A program made the position numbers and the translations under genes. Below are positions 35,329 through 44,437 of a stretch of DNA of 64,000 bases, in pieces (within the stretch, counting starts at the first letter, position 1; each line of letters opens with the position of its first letter). The DNA is taken from contig CAUBOH010000012.1 of the NCBI GenBank assembly GCA_958437495.1, positions 1-64,000 on the forward strand, in the 5' to 3' direction. The stretch is from an uncultured Collinsella sp. Lineage in GTDB: Bacteria; Actinomycetota; Coriobacteriia; Coriobacteriales; Coriobacteriaceae. Under the pieces are notes generated by a model, which was given only the letters and a program-made list of their open reading frames with translations, did no database searches and was not told where the DNA came from.

Positions 35329-36444
35329 ATGGGCTTGTCGCGGACGGTGAGGGACTGTGCATACGGCATGACTGTGGGCGATGCGCTCGGCGTGCCCTAC
35401 GAGTTCATGCCGCGCGGCAGCTTCACCTGCACCGACATGGTGGGGCATGGCACGCACAACCAGCCCGCGGGCACATGGAGCGACGACACGTCCATGGCGC
35501 TCGCGCTCTGCGACAGCTACCGCGAGCTGGGCGACATCAATTGCGACGACATCCTCGCCAAGTTCCGCAAATGGATAAACGAGGGCGCATACACCGCCGA
35601 CGGGAACGTTTTCGATTACGGCAATGCCACCAGGCAGGCGCTCGATACGGGTCGCGGGCTCACGAGTGAGTGCAGCAAGGGCAACGGTTCGCTCATGCGC
35701 TGCCTGCCCATGGTGTTCATGGAGTGATCCGACTACGACATAAGGGAGGTAAGCGCGATCACCCACGCCACCGACGACTGCTGCCAGGCCTGCGTGGACA
35801 TGGTCGCCTACGCACGCGAGGTGCTCTACAGCGGACGCGCCGGCCACGTGAGCGAGGAGAAGGCTGGCGCCAGCGGCGGATACGTGTGGGATACCTACAA
35901 CACCGCCATCTGGTGCCTGGAACATACCGACAACTACCGTGACTGCGTGCTGACTGCCGTAAACCTGGGCGACGATACCGACACGACGGCCTGCGTGGCC
36001 GGCGGGCTGGCCGGCATCCTGTACGGATACGAGGGCATCCCGGCCGAGTGGATAGAGGCCCTGCGCGGCAAGGACGTGATAGACGCCTGCCTGTTCGGCG
36101 GGGTTTACGGGGACGACCTGCGCGAGTTTCTCAAGTGCTTCGAGGACTCGCTGGACGGTCCAGCCCGCGACTTCTACGGGCTGGCCCATGATATGTTCGC
36201 CCTGGGTTGGCATATGGACTGCGGCGAGTCCTTTGCCGAGACGTATCCGCACTCTGGCACATCCGAGGGTCTGCGAGAGGACATAGGCACCATAAACGAC
36301 GTGGGGCTTCTGGGCAGCGGCGTCTTTTCCCGATGGCGCTACGTCACGCACTGGAAGTGCGACGGCACACCCGACGAGGACGACCTGGAGTGGTTCAGGC
36401 TGGCGCTCGGAAGGCTGCGCGAGCTGACATCTTTTCAAAGGTGA
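35329..36444 (+). pseudogene. ADP-ribosylglycohydrolase-family gene with in-frame TGA
   Basis: From ATG 35329 (GTG 35320 is possible) the frame reads GMTVGDALGVPYEF, TWSDDTSMALAL and SKGNGSLMRCLPMVFME, then meets TGA at 35725-35727. It continues in the same frame with SDYDIREVSAITH and the second metal motif GDDTDTTACVAGGLAG, ending in an extra 110-residue C-terminal region. The family removes ADP-ribose from proteins or nucleic acids using two Mg ions. The metal ligands lie on both sides of the stop, so neither half should work alone. Readthrough cannot be excluded. Confidence 0.7.
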
Positions 36445-36515
36445 GCTTGAGCAGGAAAGTAATTTGCAAATTATGAAAAAATGCAGTTCAGGCCATTAAA
36501 AATCGCATGCAAATT

Positions 36516-36541
36516 AAAAAAGCCACTCAATCGAGTGGCCT
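36516..36541 (-). terminator. Terminator of tRNA-Ala copy 3
   Basis: GCCACTC/GAGTGGC hairpin followed on the minus strand by six T. Confidence 0.78.
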
Positions 36542-36555
36542 TGCATTCACGATGG

Positions 36556-36628
36556 TGGAGACGAGGGGGATCGAACCCCTGACCTCTTGACTGCCAGTCA
36601 AGCGCTCTCCCAGCTGAGCTACGCCCCC
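36556..36628 (-). tRNA. tRNA-Ala(GGC), copy 3
   Basis: Same 73-nt sequence as the copies at 23286 and 23945; flanks differ apart from the promoter pattern. Confidence 0.94.
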
Positions 36629-36641
36629 GTGACAAGGTAGT

Positions 36642-36670
36642 ACTATAGGGGAAGATCTTCGGAGATGCAA
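36642..36670 (-). promoter_or_regulatory. Promoter of tRNA-Ala copy 3
   Basis: Minus-strand TTGCAT and TATAGT with a 17-base spacer, as at the other two tRNA-Ala genes. Confidence 0.72.
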
Positions 36671-36724
36671 GAAGGAATTTTGGATTGATTATCCACCTTA
36701 CGGGTTTTCCTGGGACGGTGGCCC

Positions 36725-37366
36725 CTACTTGTAAAGGCACCCGATGGCGGTGCCGGTGTGGACTTCGATCTTTGCGGTGGATCGGACTATGTTGCTGATG
36801 CCTGTGTCGGCTAGCAGGGCTAGGGGGCTGTGGTCTAGTTCCCATTCTAGGCCGTGTTCGCTTAGCTTGGTGTTAGGGGCTATAGCGATGATGGAAAACG
36901 TCTTGCCCTCGGCGCCCTCGATGGTCCACGATTCGTCTGCGTGAAGGATGCGGGCGACTACCTTGTCCTCGGCAATCCAGACTGGAGCGTCTTCGTAGCC
37001 TGCGAGCAGGCCCAGTACGGAAAGCGCCATATCCGGACGGCCACCGGTTGCGCAGGTTGCCACAACCTCGGCACCCGGCCAACGAAGGCGGACGGAATCG
37101 AGGGCCAGCGCCAGATCGGTATAGTCCTTGTAGGGGTCGTGACGCTCAACTTCAAAGTCGGTGGCAGCATCGACCAGCGCGCGACCCGCGTCACTCACCG
37201 TGTCGGCATCTCCCACATATACGTCGCAGCCCAATCCCGCCCCCAGCAGTGCGTCAAGTCCGCGGTCCACGGCGACAACGTGGTCGCACTCCCCCGCCAA
37301 TTCACGCAGCAGATCCGCGCTCGCCACCACGGGCGAGCCACAGACCACTAATACCTTGCAAGCCAC
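36725..37366 (-). CDS. thiN: Thiamine diphosphokinase
   Basis: 213 residues. Converts thiamine to thiamine diphosphate. Typical elements: VVAVDRGLDALLGAG, YVGDADTVS, HDPYKDYTDLALALD and CATGGRPDMALSVLGLL. Ends with the beta-sandwich thiamine-binding domain. No TPP riboswitch was seen upstream. Start ATG 37366 lies 9 bases after the HAD gene's stop. Confidence 0.93.
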   Translation of the reverse strand: MACKVLVVCGSPVVASADLLRELAGECDHVVAVDRGLDALLGAGLGCDVYVGDADTVSDAGRALVDAATDFEVERHDPYKDYTDLALALDSVRLRWPGAEVVATCATGGRPDMALSVLGLLAGYEDAPVWIAEDKVVARILHADESWTIEGAEGKTFSIIAIAPNTKLSEHGLEWELDHSPLALLADTGISNIVRSTAKIEVHTGTAIGCLYK

Positions 37367-37375
37367 AGCCCTCGC

Positions 37376-38065
37376 CTATCCCTCAAATGTAAGCACGCGG
37401 GCCAGATCCAGCTCCTCGTAGCTGTCGATAAAGATATCGCAGTTGGCGCGCACGTCATCGCGCTTCATGCGGCCGTACGGGTCATAGATGCCCACGCGCT
37501 TAAAGCCGGCGGAGCCAGAGCTCTTAAGGCCAAAGACGGCGTCCTCAAACACCCATGCGCGCTCAAACTTGCACCCGTGGCGCTCCTCCAGGCGGCGCAG
37601 CGCCAGCTCGTACACATCGGGGAACTGTTTGGAGCGTCCCGCCTCGCCCGTCGTGGTAACAAACTCCATGTAAGCGTCGAGCCCGGCACCAGCGAGCGCG
37701 GACTGCACCAGCTCGGCCGGCGTGGATGTGGCCACGCACATGGCAATGCCCGCCGCCTTCGCCTGCTCCAAAAACGCCAGAAGCCCCTCGCGCGGCGGCA
37801 CCTTGGAGTACCCATCAATCAAAATCTCGCCCAGCTCGCGATATAGCTCCTCGCCATTCGCGCCAATGCCCCACGTGTCGTGGTAGGCCTGGCACTCATC
37901 CTCCAGTGACAGGTGCTCAAATTGGGCAAAGTCATCCACGGTCACGTCGATCCCGTGGCGGCGCAATAACTCGGGCTGGGCATAGGCCCAAACAGGGGTG
38001 CTATTTACCAGCGTGCCATCGCAATCGAAAATAAAAGCAACCTGGGGAGCGGCGGTATGGGACAT
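37376..38065 (-). CDS. HAD-superfamily phosphatase (beta-phosphoglucomutase-like)
   Basis: 229 residues from ATG 38065 (AAAGG upstream). Motif I FDCDGTLVNS, motif II CVATSTPAE, motif III Lys in GRSKQFPD and motif IV WVFEDAVFGLKSSGSAG. The helical cap after motif I places it in subfamily I. Substrate unknown; a sugar phosphate is plausible given the adjacent divergent glycogen genes. Confidence 0.88.
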   Translation of the reverse strand: MSHTAAPQVAFIFDCDGTLVNSTPVWAYAQPELLRRHGIDVTVDDFAQFEHLSLEDECQAYHDTWGIGANGEELYRELGEILIDGYSKVPPREGLLAFLEQAKAAGIAMCVATSTPAELVQSALAGAGLDAYMEFVTTTGEAGRSKQFPDVYELALRRLEERHGCKFERAWVFEDAVFGLKSSGSAGFKRVGIYDPYGRMKRDDVRANCDIFIDSYEELDLARVLTFEG

Positions 38066-38396
38066 AAACAAACCTTTCGATGTCAAATGGTAAACATCCT
38101 GCTAAAAGCGTTTTACCAAACGTCAGCCAAACAATTTTGAAACCCAAATTGATAAAACTGTCAAGAGTTTTACCACGGCAATTCTGCCAGTGGTATAAAC
38201 ATGTCGCTTGCCGATTAAACGCCCCCGCAAAACCGCTTTCGTTCATAAAACTAACGTACAGGTGTTATCGTAGTTTTTGCCGAAAGTTCCACCGAGCACG
38301 CGAGGTGGAACGAATCACAGAAACTTCGCCGTCCCTTCGATTCGTGCAGCCTTGGACCTTTCGCATCTAGTCACCAAGGCAACACGCTGCCGCGTC
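38066..38396. promoter_or_regulatory. Divergent promoter region between HAD gene and glgB
   Basis: 331 bases that must hold promoters for both directions. Contains TAAAAGCGTTTTA (38103-38115) and a hairpin GTTCCACC/GGTGGAAC (38286-38311) in the probable glgB leader. No gene seen. Confidence 0.5.
38103..38115. promoter_or_regulatory. Candidate LacI-family operator
   Basis: TAAAA-GCG-TTTTA is a palindrome with a central CG-containing triplet, resembling LacI/CcpA-type sites. A related TAAAACGATTTT occurs upstream of the GH13-GH77 gene (48061-48072). No regulator gene is in the window. Confidence 0.35.
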
Positions 38397-40658
38397 ATGA
38401 TGGGATCAAACGTGAGCGATACAAAGCTAAAGCCAGCAACTAAAAAGCCCGCTACCCGTAAAGCCGCCCCGCACGCACCGGAGCTCACCAAGGACGATGT
38501 CTACCTGTTTGGCATTGGTACGTGGGAGCGCAGCTGGGAAAAGATGGGCGCGCATCCCGACACGCAGCAGCGTACGCGCGGCTGGCGTTTTTGCGTTTGG
38601 GCGCCCGACGTTAAGAGCGTCCATGTTATCGGTGAATTCAACAATTGGGACGAACAAGCCAACCCGCTGGTGCCCGTGCACACGAGCGCTATCTGGGAAG
38701 GCTTTATTCCTGGAGCCGAGCAGGGTCAGCTGTATAAATACCTCATCGAAACCAACGAGGGCGAAAAGCTCTACAAGGCCGATCCGTATGCCTTTAAGGC
38801 CGAGTGCCCTCCGGGTACCGCCAGCGTGTTGTGGACCCTCGATGGCTACCAGTGGAACGACGCCGCGTGGCTCAAGCGACGCGCCGGCCACAACCACATG
38901 TCGCAGCCCCTTAACATCTACGAGGTGCATATTGGCTCGTGGAAGCGCCACGGCGACACGCCACAGGGCGAGCCGGACGAGTACGGCAACTACCCCGGCC
39001 CCATGGATCCCTTCCCCGCGCAGCGCGGCGAGTTCTACACCTACGACGACCTGTCGGTGGAGCTCGTGGACTACGTGCGCGACATGGGCTACACGCATAT
39101 CGAGGTCATGCCGCTTATGGAGCATCCCTTCGATGGCTCCTGGGGCTACCAGACGACCGGCTACTTTGCCGCCACGTCGCGCTACGGCAACCCGCAGCAG
39201 CTCATGCATTTTATCGACGCGTGCCACGAGGCGGGCATCGGCGTAATCATGGACTGGGTGCCTGGCGGTTTTTGCGCCGACTCCCACGGCCTTGCCACCT
39301 TTAACGGCCACATGCTGTTTGAGCACGAGATTCACCCCAACTGGGGAACGCACAAGTTTGACTTCGCCCGCGGCGAGGTCCGCTCCTTCCTGGTATCCAA
39401 CGTGCTGTACTGGCTCGAGAACTTCCATGTGGACGGCATTCGCATGGACGGCGTGTCGAGCATGCTGTACCTCAACTTTGGCATTGACGATCCGGGGCAA
39501 AAGAAATTCAACAAGTACGGTACCGAGGAGGACCTGGACGCCAGCGCATTTATCCGCCAGGTCAACTGCGCCGTGGAGGCCCACTTCCCTGACGTGATGA
39601 TGATGGCCGAGGAGTCCACCGCGTGGCCGCTCGTGACCTACCCGCCGCAGGACGGCGGCCTGGGCTTCCACTACAAGTGGGACATGGGCTGGATGAACGA
39701 CACCCTGCACTACATGCAGACCGATTTTCCGTGGCGCCCCGGCAACCACGGGCTGCTCACGTTCTCCATCATGTACGCCTTTACCGAGAACTTTATTTGC
39801 CCGCTGAGCCACGACGAGGTCGTGCACGGCAAGTGCTCGCTGATCGGCCGCATGCCGGGCGACTGGTGGCGCCAGTTTGCCGGCCTGCGCACGCTGGCTT
39901 TCTACCAGATGACGCACCCCGGTGCCAAGCTCAACTTTATGGGCAACGAGATCGGCCAGTTTATTGAGTGGCGCTACTACGAGTCCATCCAGTGGTTCCT
40001 GACCGAGGAGTACGAGACCCACCGTCATCATCAGGCGTTTATCAAGGCGCTCAACCACCTGTATACCGCCGAGCCCGCCCTGTACGAGCGCGGCTACACC
40101 GACGACGGCTTTACCTGGATTGACGCGGACAACTCCAAGCAGTCCATCGTGAGCTTTGTGCGCCAGGGCGAGGACGTCGATGACGACCTGGTGATCCTGA
40201 TCAACTTTGACCCGGCGAGTTACGAGAGCTTCCGCGTGGGTGTGCCGCGCGAGGGTGACTGGGAGGTCATCTTTGATTCCGACCGTCCCGAGTTCGGTGG
40301 CAGCGGATACGCCGGTGAGGAGCCCTACACCTGCTCGAGCGAGCCCTATCCCTGGAACGGGCAGATGGACTCCATCGAGATGAAGGTGCCCGGCCTGGCA
40401 GGCGTGGTACTTAAGCGCCGCGGTCCCAGCAGCTATAAGCCGCCGGTGGTCGAGAAGCCCAAAAAGGCGACGCGCAAGCGCACGTCCTCGGTGAAGCCCA
40501 AGCCCGCGGCCGCCAAGAAGGCTCCGGCTAAGGCGAAGGCTGCCAAGCCCGCTGCCAAGGCTTCGACCAAGTCCACCACGGCCAAGAAGGCAGCCACCAA
40601 AAAGGCTGCTCCCAAGGCCAAGGCAGCTGCTGTTAAGGCTCCTGCCAAGAAAGCGTAA
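38397..40658 (+). CDS. glgB: 1,4-alpha-glucan branching enzyme with Lys/Ala-rich tail
   Basis: 753 residues from ATG 38397; 38400 or GTG 38412 are possible, as no strong ribosome site marks one. A basic leader (KPATKKPATRKAAPH) precedes the CBM48 domain (RFCVWAPDVKSVHVIGEFNNWD) and the GH13 barrel: nucleophile Asp in DGIRMDGVSSML, acid Glu in MMAEESTAWP, and LSHDEVVHGK. After the C-terminal beta domain, residues about 683-753 are almost only Lys, Ala, Pro and Thr (KKAPAKAKAAKPAAKAS), like histone H1 tails. The core is complete. First gene of the glycogen cluster. Confidence 0.95.
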   Translation: MMGSNVSDTKLKPATKKPATRKAAPHAPELTKDDVYLFGIGTWERSWEKMGAHPDTQQRTRGWRFCVWAPDVKSVHVIGEFNNWDEQANPLVPVHTSAIWEGFIPGAEQGQLYKYLIETNEGEKLYKADPYAFKAECPPGTASVLWTLDGYQWNDAAWLKRRAGHNHMSQPLNIYEVHIGSWKRHGDTPQGEPDEYGNYPGPMDPFPAQRGEFYTYDDLSVELVDYVRDMGYTHIEVMPLMEHPFDGSWGYQTTGYFAATSRYGNPQQLMHFIDACHEAGIGVIMDWVPGGFCADSHGLATFNGHMLFEHEIHPNWGTHKFDFARGEVRSFLVSNVLYWLENFHVDGIRMDGVSSMLYLNFGIDDPGQKKFNKYGTEEDLDASAFIRQVNCAVEAHFPDVMMMAEESTAWPLVTYPPQDGGLGFHYKWDMGWMNDTLHYMQTDFPWRPGNHGLLTFSIMYAFTENFICPLSHDEVVHGKCSLIGRMPGDWWRQFAGLRTLAFYQMTHPGAKLNFMGNEIGQFIEWRYYESIQWFLTEEYETHRHHQAFIKALNHLYTAEPALYERGYTDDGFTWIDADNSKQSIVSFVRQGEDVDDDLVILINFDPASYESFRVGVPREGDWEVIFDSDRPEFGGSGYAGEEPYTCSSEPYPWNGQMDSIEMKVPGLAGVVLKRRGPSSYKPPVVEKPKKATRKRTSSVKPKPAAAKKAPAKAKAAKPAAKASTKSTTAKKAATKKAAPKAKAAAVKAPAKKA

Positions 40659-40751
40659 CAAAGCCGTTACAGCTGTAATACCCGCCCCGCGGGGGCGTAG
40701 GATACATGTCATAACCGTTCCGGGAGAAACATCCCCGGGGGAAAGGAACGT

Positions 40752-43178
40752 ATGAATAAGATCTTCGACAACAAGCAGGAGTTTACCGAGCTCTATCGCG
40801 ATGCCGTCATGAGCATCAGCGGCAAGAGCGTCGAGGCCGCCAGCGACCTGGACCGCTTTAACGCCCTGGCCAAGCTCGTGGCCGAGAAGGCGCGCACCGT
40901 CGCCACCAAGAGCGACGCCCGCGCTACCGCCGAGGGCAAGAAGCGCGTGTACTACTTCTCGATCGAGTTTTTGATCGGTCGCCTGCTCGACAACTACCTG
41001 CTCAACTTTGGTGTGCGCGACATGGTCGCCGAGGCGCTCGACGACATGGGCTTTGACCTGTCCGTCATCGAGAATCAGGAGCCCGATCCGGCGCTGGGCA
41101 ACGGTGGCCTGGGCCGTCTGGCCGCATGCTTCCTGGATTCCATGGCAGCCGAGGGCATTGCCGGCTACGGCAACGGCATGCGCTACCGCTACGGCCTGTT
41201 TAAGCAGGAGATCGTCAACGGCAGCCAGGTCGAGGCCACCGACGAGTGGCTCACCCACGGCTATCCCTGGGAGGTCCGCCGTCAGGACAAGGCCGTGACC
41301 ATTAAGTTTGGTGGTCACGTTGAGGGCTTTGAGGAGAACGGCCGCACGTTCTACCGCACGGTGGACACGCAGGATATCCTGGCCGTCCCTTATGACATCC
41401 CCGTCGTGGGCTATGCTGGCGAGACCGTCAACAAGCTGCGCGTATGGGCCGCCGAGCCGGTCGAGGAGCACTTCGATCTGGAGGCCTTCAACCGCGGCGA
41501 CTACGCCCTGGCCGATGCCGAGCGCGCCGAGGCCGAGGCCATCAGCGCCATCCTCTACCCCAACGACGCCGGCGAGCACGGCCGTCTGCTGCGCCTGAAG
41601 CAGGAGTACCTGTTTGTATCGGCCGGCATCTACAGCCTGCTCGACACCTTTGAGAAGGAGCACGGCGCGAACTGGGAGCTGCTGCCGCAGTTTGTGGCTA
41701 TCCATACCAACGATACCCACCCCGCCATGTGCGGCCCCGAGCTCATGCGCATCCTCATCGACGAGAAGAAGCTCGAGTGGGACGACGCCTGGAACATCGT
41801 GACGCAGGTCGTGAGCTACACCAACCACACCATCCTGCCCGAGGCCCTGGAGAAGTGGCCCATCGGCACGTTCTCCAAGCTCCTCCCCCGCGTGTACCAG
41901 ATCATCGACGAGATCAGCCGTCGTTGGCACGAGTCGTTCGACACCACGCAGGAGGGCTGGCAGGAGCGTCTACGCCAGACCGCCATTCTGTGGGACGGGG
42001 AGATTCGCATGGCCAACCTGTCCGTGATCTGCAGCCACAGCGTCAACGGCGTGGCCAAGATCCACTCCGACATCATCAAGAACATCGTGCTCAAGGACTT
42101 CTATGCCTTAACGCCCGAGAAGTTCAACAACAAGACCAACGGCATCTCGCACCGTCGCTTCTTTGCCGAGGCCAACCCCACCTATGCCAAGCTCGTGACC
42201 GAGGCCATCGGCGACGGCTGGCTTAAGGACGCCTTTGAGCTGGAGAAGCTTAAGCAGTTTAAGGACGACACCGAGTTCCTGAAGGCCGTGGGTGCCTCCA
42301 AGCGCGCTAACAAGGAGCGTCTGGCCGCCTACGTTAAGGCCGAGACCGGTCTGGTTATCGACCCCAACACCGTCTTCGACGTTCAGGTAAAGCGCTTCCA
42401 CGCCTACAAGCGCCAGCTCATGAACATCATGAAGGTGATGGACATCTACAACCGTCGCATCGCCGATCCCAACTTCCACGTGACGCCGACGACCTTCATC
42501 TTTAGCGGCAAGGCTGCCTCGAGCTACACCTTTGCCAAGGAGACCATCCGCCTCATTAACTCCGTGGCCGACGTCATCAACAACGACGCCCGCGTGAACG
42601 AGGTCATGAAGGTCTGCTTCATCCCCAACTTCCGCGTGAGCAACGCCCAGCTCATCTACCCCGCCGCCGAGATCTCGGAGCAGATCTCCACGGCCGGCAA
42701 GGAGGCCTCGGGCACGTCCAACATGAAGCTCATGATGAACGGCGCCATTACGCTGGGTACCCTCGACGGCGCCAACATCGAGATCGCCGACCTGGCCGGC
42801 CGCGAGAACGAGGCCATCTTTGGCCTGACCGCCCCCGAGGTCGAGCAGCTCTGGGCATCGAACAGCTACTTTGCGTGGGATACCCTCAACGGCGATCGCG
42901 AGCGTCTGGGCCGCGTGATGGACGAGCTCAAGGACAACACCTTTGCGGGTCTTTCGGGCAACTTTGAGAGCATCTACAACGAGCTCATGAACAACAACGA
43001 CCCCGACCTGGTCATGGCAGACTTCCGCAGCTACGTGGATGCATGGGAAAAGCTCACCGGCAGCTACGGCGACCAGGAGACCTGGAACCGCAAGGCCCTG
43101 CTCAACACCGCCTCGAGCGGCTGGTTCTCGAGCGACCGCACCATTCGCGAGTACCGCGACGAGATCTGGCACGCATAA
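40752..43178 (+). CDS. glgP: Glycogen/alpha-glucan phosphorylase
   Basis: 808 residues from ATG 40752 (AAAGGAA upstream). Releases glucose-1-phosphate from alpha-1,4-glucans. Seen: ALGNGGLGRLAACFLDS, KRFHAYKRQLMN, and the PLP-lysine region EASGTSNMKLMMNGA with TLDGANIEI. No tail extension, unlike GlgA and GlgB. A 94-base gap after glgB holds a 12-bp palindrome TTACAGCTGTAA (40667-40678). Confidence 0.96.
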   Translation: MNKIFDNKQEFTELYRDAVMSISGKSVEAASDLDRFNALAKLVAEKARTVATKSDARATAEGKKRVYYFSIEFLIGRLLDNYLLNFGVRDMVAEALDDMGFDLSVIENQEPDPALGNGGLGRLAACFLDSMAAEGIAGYGNGMRYRYGLFKQEIVNGSQVEATDEWLTHGYPWEVRRQDKAVTIKFGGHVEGFEENGRTFYRTVDTQDILAVPYDIPVVGYAGETVNKLRVWAAEPVEEHFDLEAFNRGDYALADAERAEAEAISAILYPNDAGEHGRLLRLKQEYLFVSAGIYSLLDTFEKEHGANWELLPQFVAIHTNDTHPAMCGPELMRILIDEKKLEWDDAWNIVTQVVSYTNHTILPEALEKWPIGTFSKLLPRVYQIIDEISRRWHESFDTTQEGWQERLRQTAILWDGEIRMANLSVICSHSVNGVAKIHSDIIKNIVLKDFYALTPEKFNNKTNGISHRRFFAEANPTYAKLVTEAIGDGWLKDAFELEKLKQFKDDTEFLKAVGASKRANKERLAAYVKAETGLVIDPNTVFDVQVKRFHAYKRQLMNIMKVMDIYNRRIADPNFHVTPTTFIFSGKAASSYTFAKETIRLINSVADVINNDARVNEVMKVCFIPNFRVSNAQLIYPAAEISEQISTAGKEASGTSNMKLMMNGAITLGTLDGANIEIADLAGRENEAIFGLTAPEVEQLWASNSYFAWDTLNGDRERLGRVMDELKDNTFAGLSGNFESIYNELMNNNDPDLVMADFRSYVDAWEKLTGSYGDQETWNRKALLNTASSGWFSSDRTIREYRDEIWHA

Positions 43179-43214
43179 AGCGCGCGAGCTCCCTTTGCCA
43201 GCACGGCATTACTT

Positions 43215-43243
43215 GACGGGCGCGACCGAGCGCCGCGCCCGTC
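43215..43243. terminator. GC-rich hairpin between glgP and glgC
   Basis: GACGGGCGCG and CGCGCCCGTC pair around a 9-base loop. No T tract, so it may attenuate or stabilise mRNA rather than terminate. Confidence 0.4.
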
Positions 43244-43284
43244 GCTAATGGGTTTAGGAACATCGATGACAGAAGGAGAAATCG

Positions 43285-44433
43285 ATGAGTAAGAAAGAAT
43301 GCATCGCGATGCTCCTCGCAGGAGGACAGGGCAGCCGATTGGGGGCACTCACCCAAAAGATCGCTAAGCCGGCGGTTAGCTTTGGTGGCAAGTTCCGCAT
43401 TATCGACTTTTCGCTCTCCAACTGCTCCAACTCGGGCATCGACACGGTCGGCGTTCTGACGCAGTATCGCCCCTATCTGCTGCATGCCTATGTGGGCTCC
43501 GGCGAGGCGTGGGATCTGGACAGCCGCGACGGCGGCGTATCGATCCTGCCGCCGTACGAGACGCAGACCGGCGGCGCATGGTATGCGGGCACGGCCGACG
43601 CCATTACGCAGAACCTCGACTACATCAAGGCCAACGACCCCAAGTACGTCCTGATTCTTTCGGGCGATCACCTGTATCGCATGGATTACCGCAAGATGCT
43701 CAAGACGCACATTGAGAACAACGCCGACCTCACGGTGAGCGTTATGCCCGTGCCGTGGGAGGAGGCCAGCCGCTTTGGCATCCTGACCACCGACCCCGAG
43801 GACGGCCGCATCACCAAGTTCACCGAGAAGCCCGACAAGCCCGATTCGAATCTCGCATCCATGGGCATCTACATCTTCTCGGCCGACGTGCTGATTGAGG
43901 CACTCGAGGAGGATGCTCTGGACCAGCGCTCGAGCCACGACTTTGGCAAGGACATCATCCCCAAGCTACTCGGCGAGGGCAAGCGCCTGTACAGCTACGA
44001 GTTCCACGGCTTCTGGAAGGACGTCGGCACCATCGCCAGCTTCCACGAGACCTCGATGGACCTGCTGGGCAACAACCCCGAGTTCGATCTGTTTGACAAG
44101 CACTTCCCCATCATGTCCAACATCACCACGCGTCCGCCGCACTATATTGGCCCGGACGGCCGCCTGGACGACTGCCTGGTCTCCAACGGCTGCAAGATCT
44201 ACGGCACCGCTCGCCACTCGATCCTTTCGACCGATGTCATCATCGAGGAGCGCGCCGTGGTCGAGGACTCCGTGCTGCTGCCGGGTGCGCACGTTAAGAG
44301 CGGCGCGCACATCTGCCGCGCTATTTTGGGCGAGAACTCCACGGTCGAAGAGGGCGTGAAGCTCGGCTCTGTTGATACCACCAAGGATACGGCCGTCGTT
44401 GGAAATGACGTCGTTATCGGGAAGGGGGAATGA
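43285..44433 (+). CDS. glgC: Glucose-1-phosphate adenylyltransferase
   Basis: 382 residues from ATG 43285 (AGAAGGAG upstream). Makes ADP-glucose. Nucleotidyltransferase loop LAGGQGSRLGALTQ, then KPAVSFGGKFRIIDF, GTADAI and SGDHLYRMDY; C-terminal left-handed beta-helix (ILSTDVIIEERAVVEDSVLLPG). Catalytic residues complete. Followed after 4 bases by glgD. Confidence 0.97.
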   Translation: MSKKECIAMLLAGGQGSRLGALTQKIAKPAVSFGGKFRIIDFSLSNCSNSGIDTVGVLTQYRPYLLHAYVGSGEAWDLDSRDGGVSILPPYETQTGGAWYAGTADAITQNLDYIKANDPKYVLILSGDHLYRMDYRKMLKTHIENNADLTVSVMPVPWEEASRFGILTTDPEDGRITKFTEKPDKPDSNLASMGIYIFSADVLIEALEEDALDQRSSHDFGKDIIPKLLGEGKRLYSYEFHGFWKDVGTIASFHETSMDLLGNNPEFDLFDKHFPIMSNITTRPPHYIGPDGRLDDCLVSNGCKIYGTARHSILSTDVIIEERAVVEDSVLLPGAHVKSGAHICRAILGENSTVEEGVKLGSVDTTKDTAVVGNDVVIGKGE

Positions 44434-44437
44434 TCCG

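Noticed and set aside
38427..41930. A 1167-codon open frame on the minus strand opposite glgB/glgP
   Set aside because: It is antisense to two enzymes with all catalytic motifs, has no family pattern, and is explained by codon bias in GC-rich genes.
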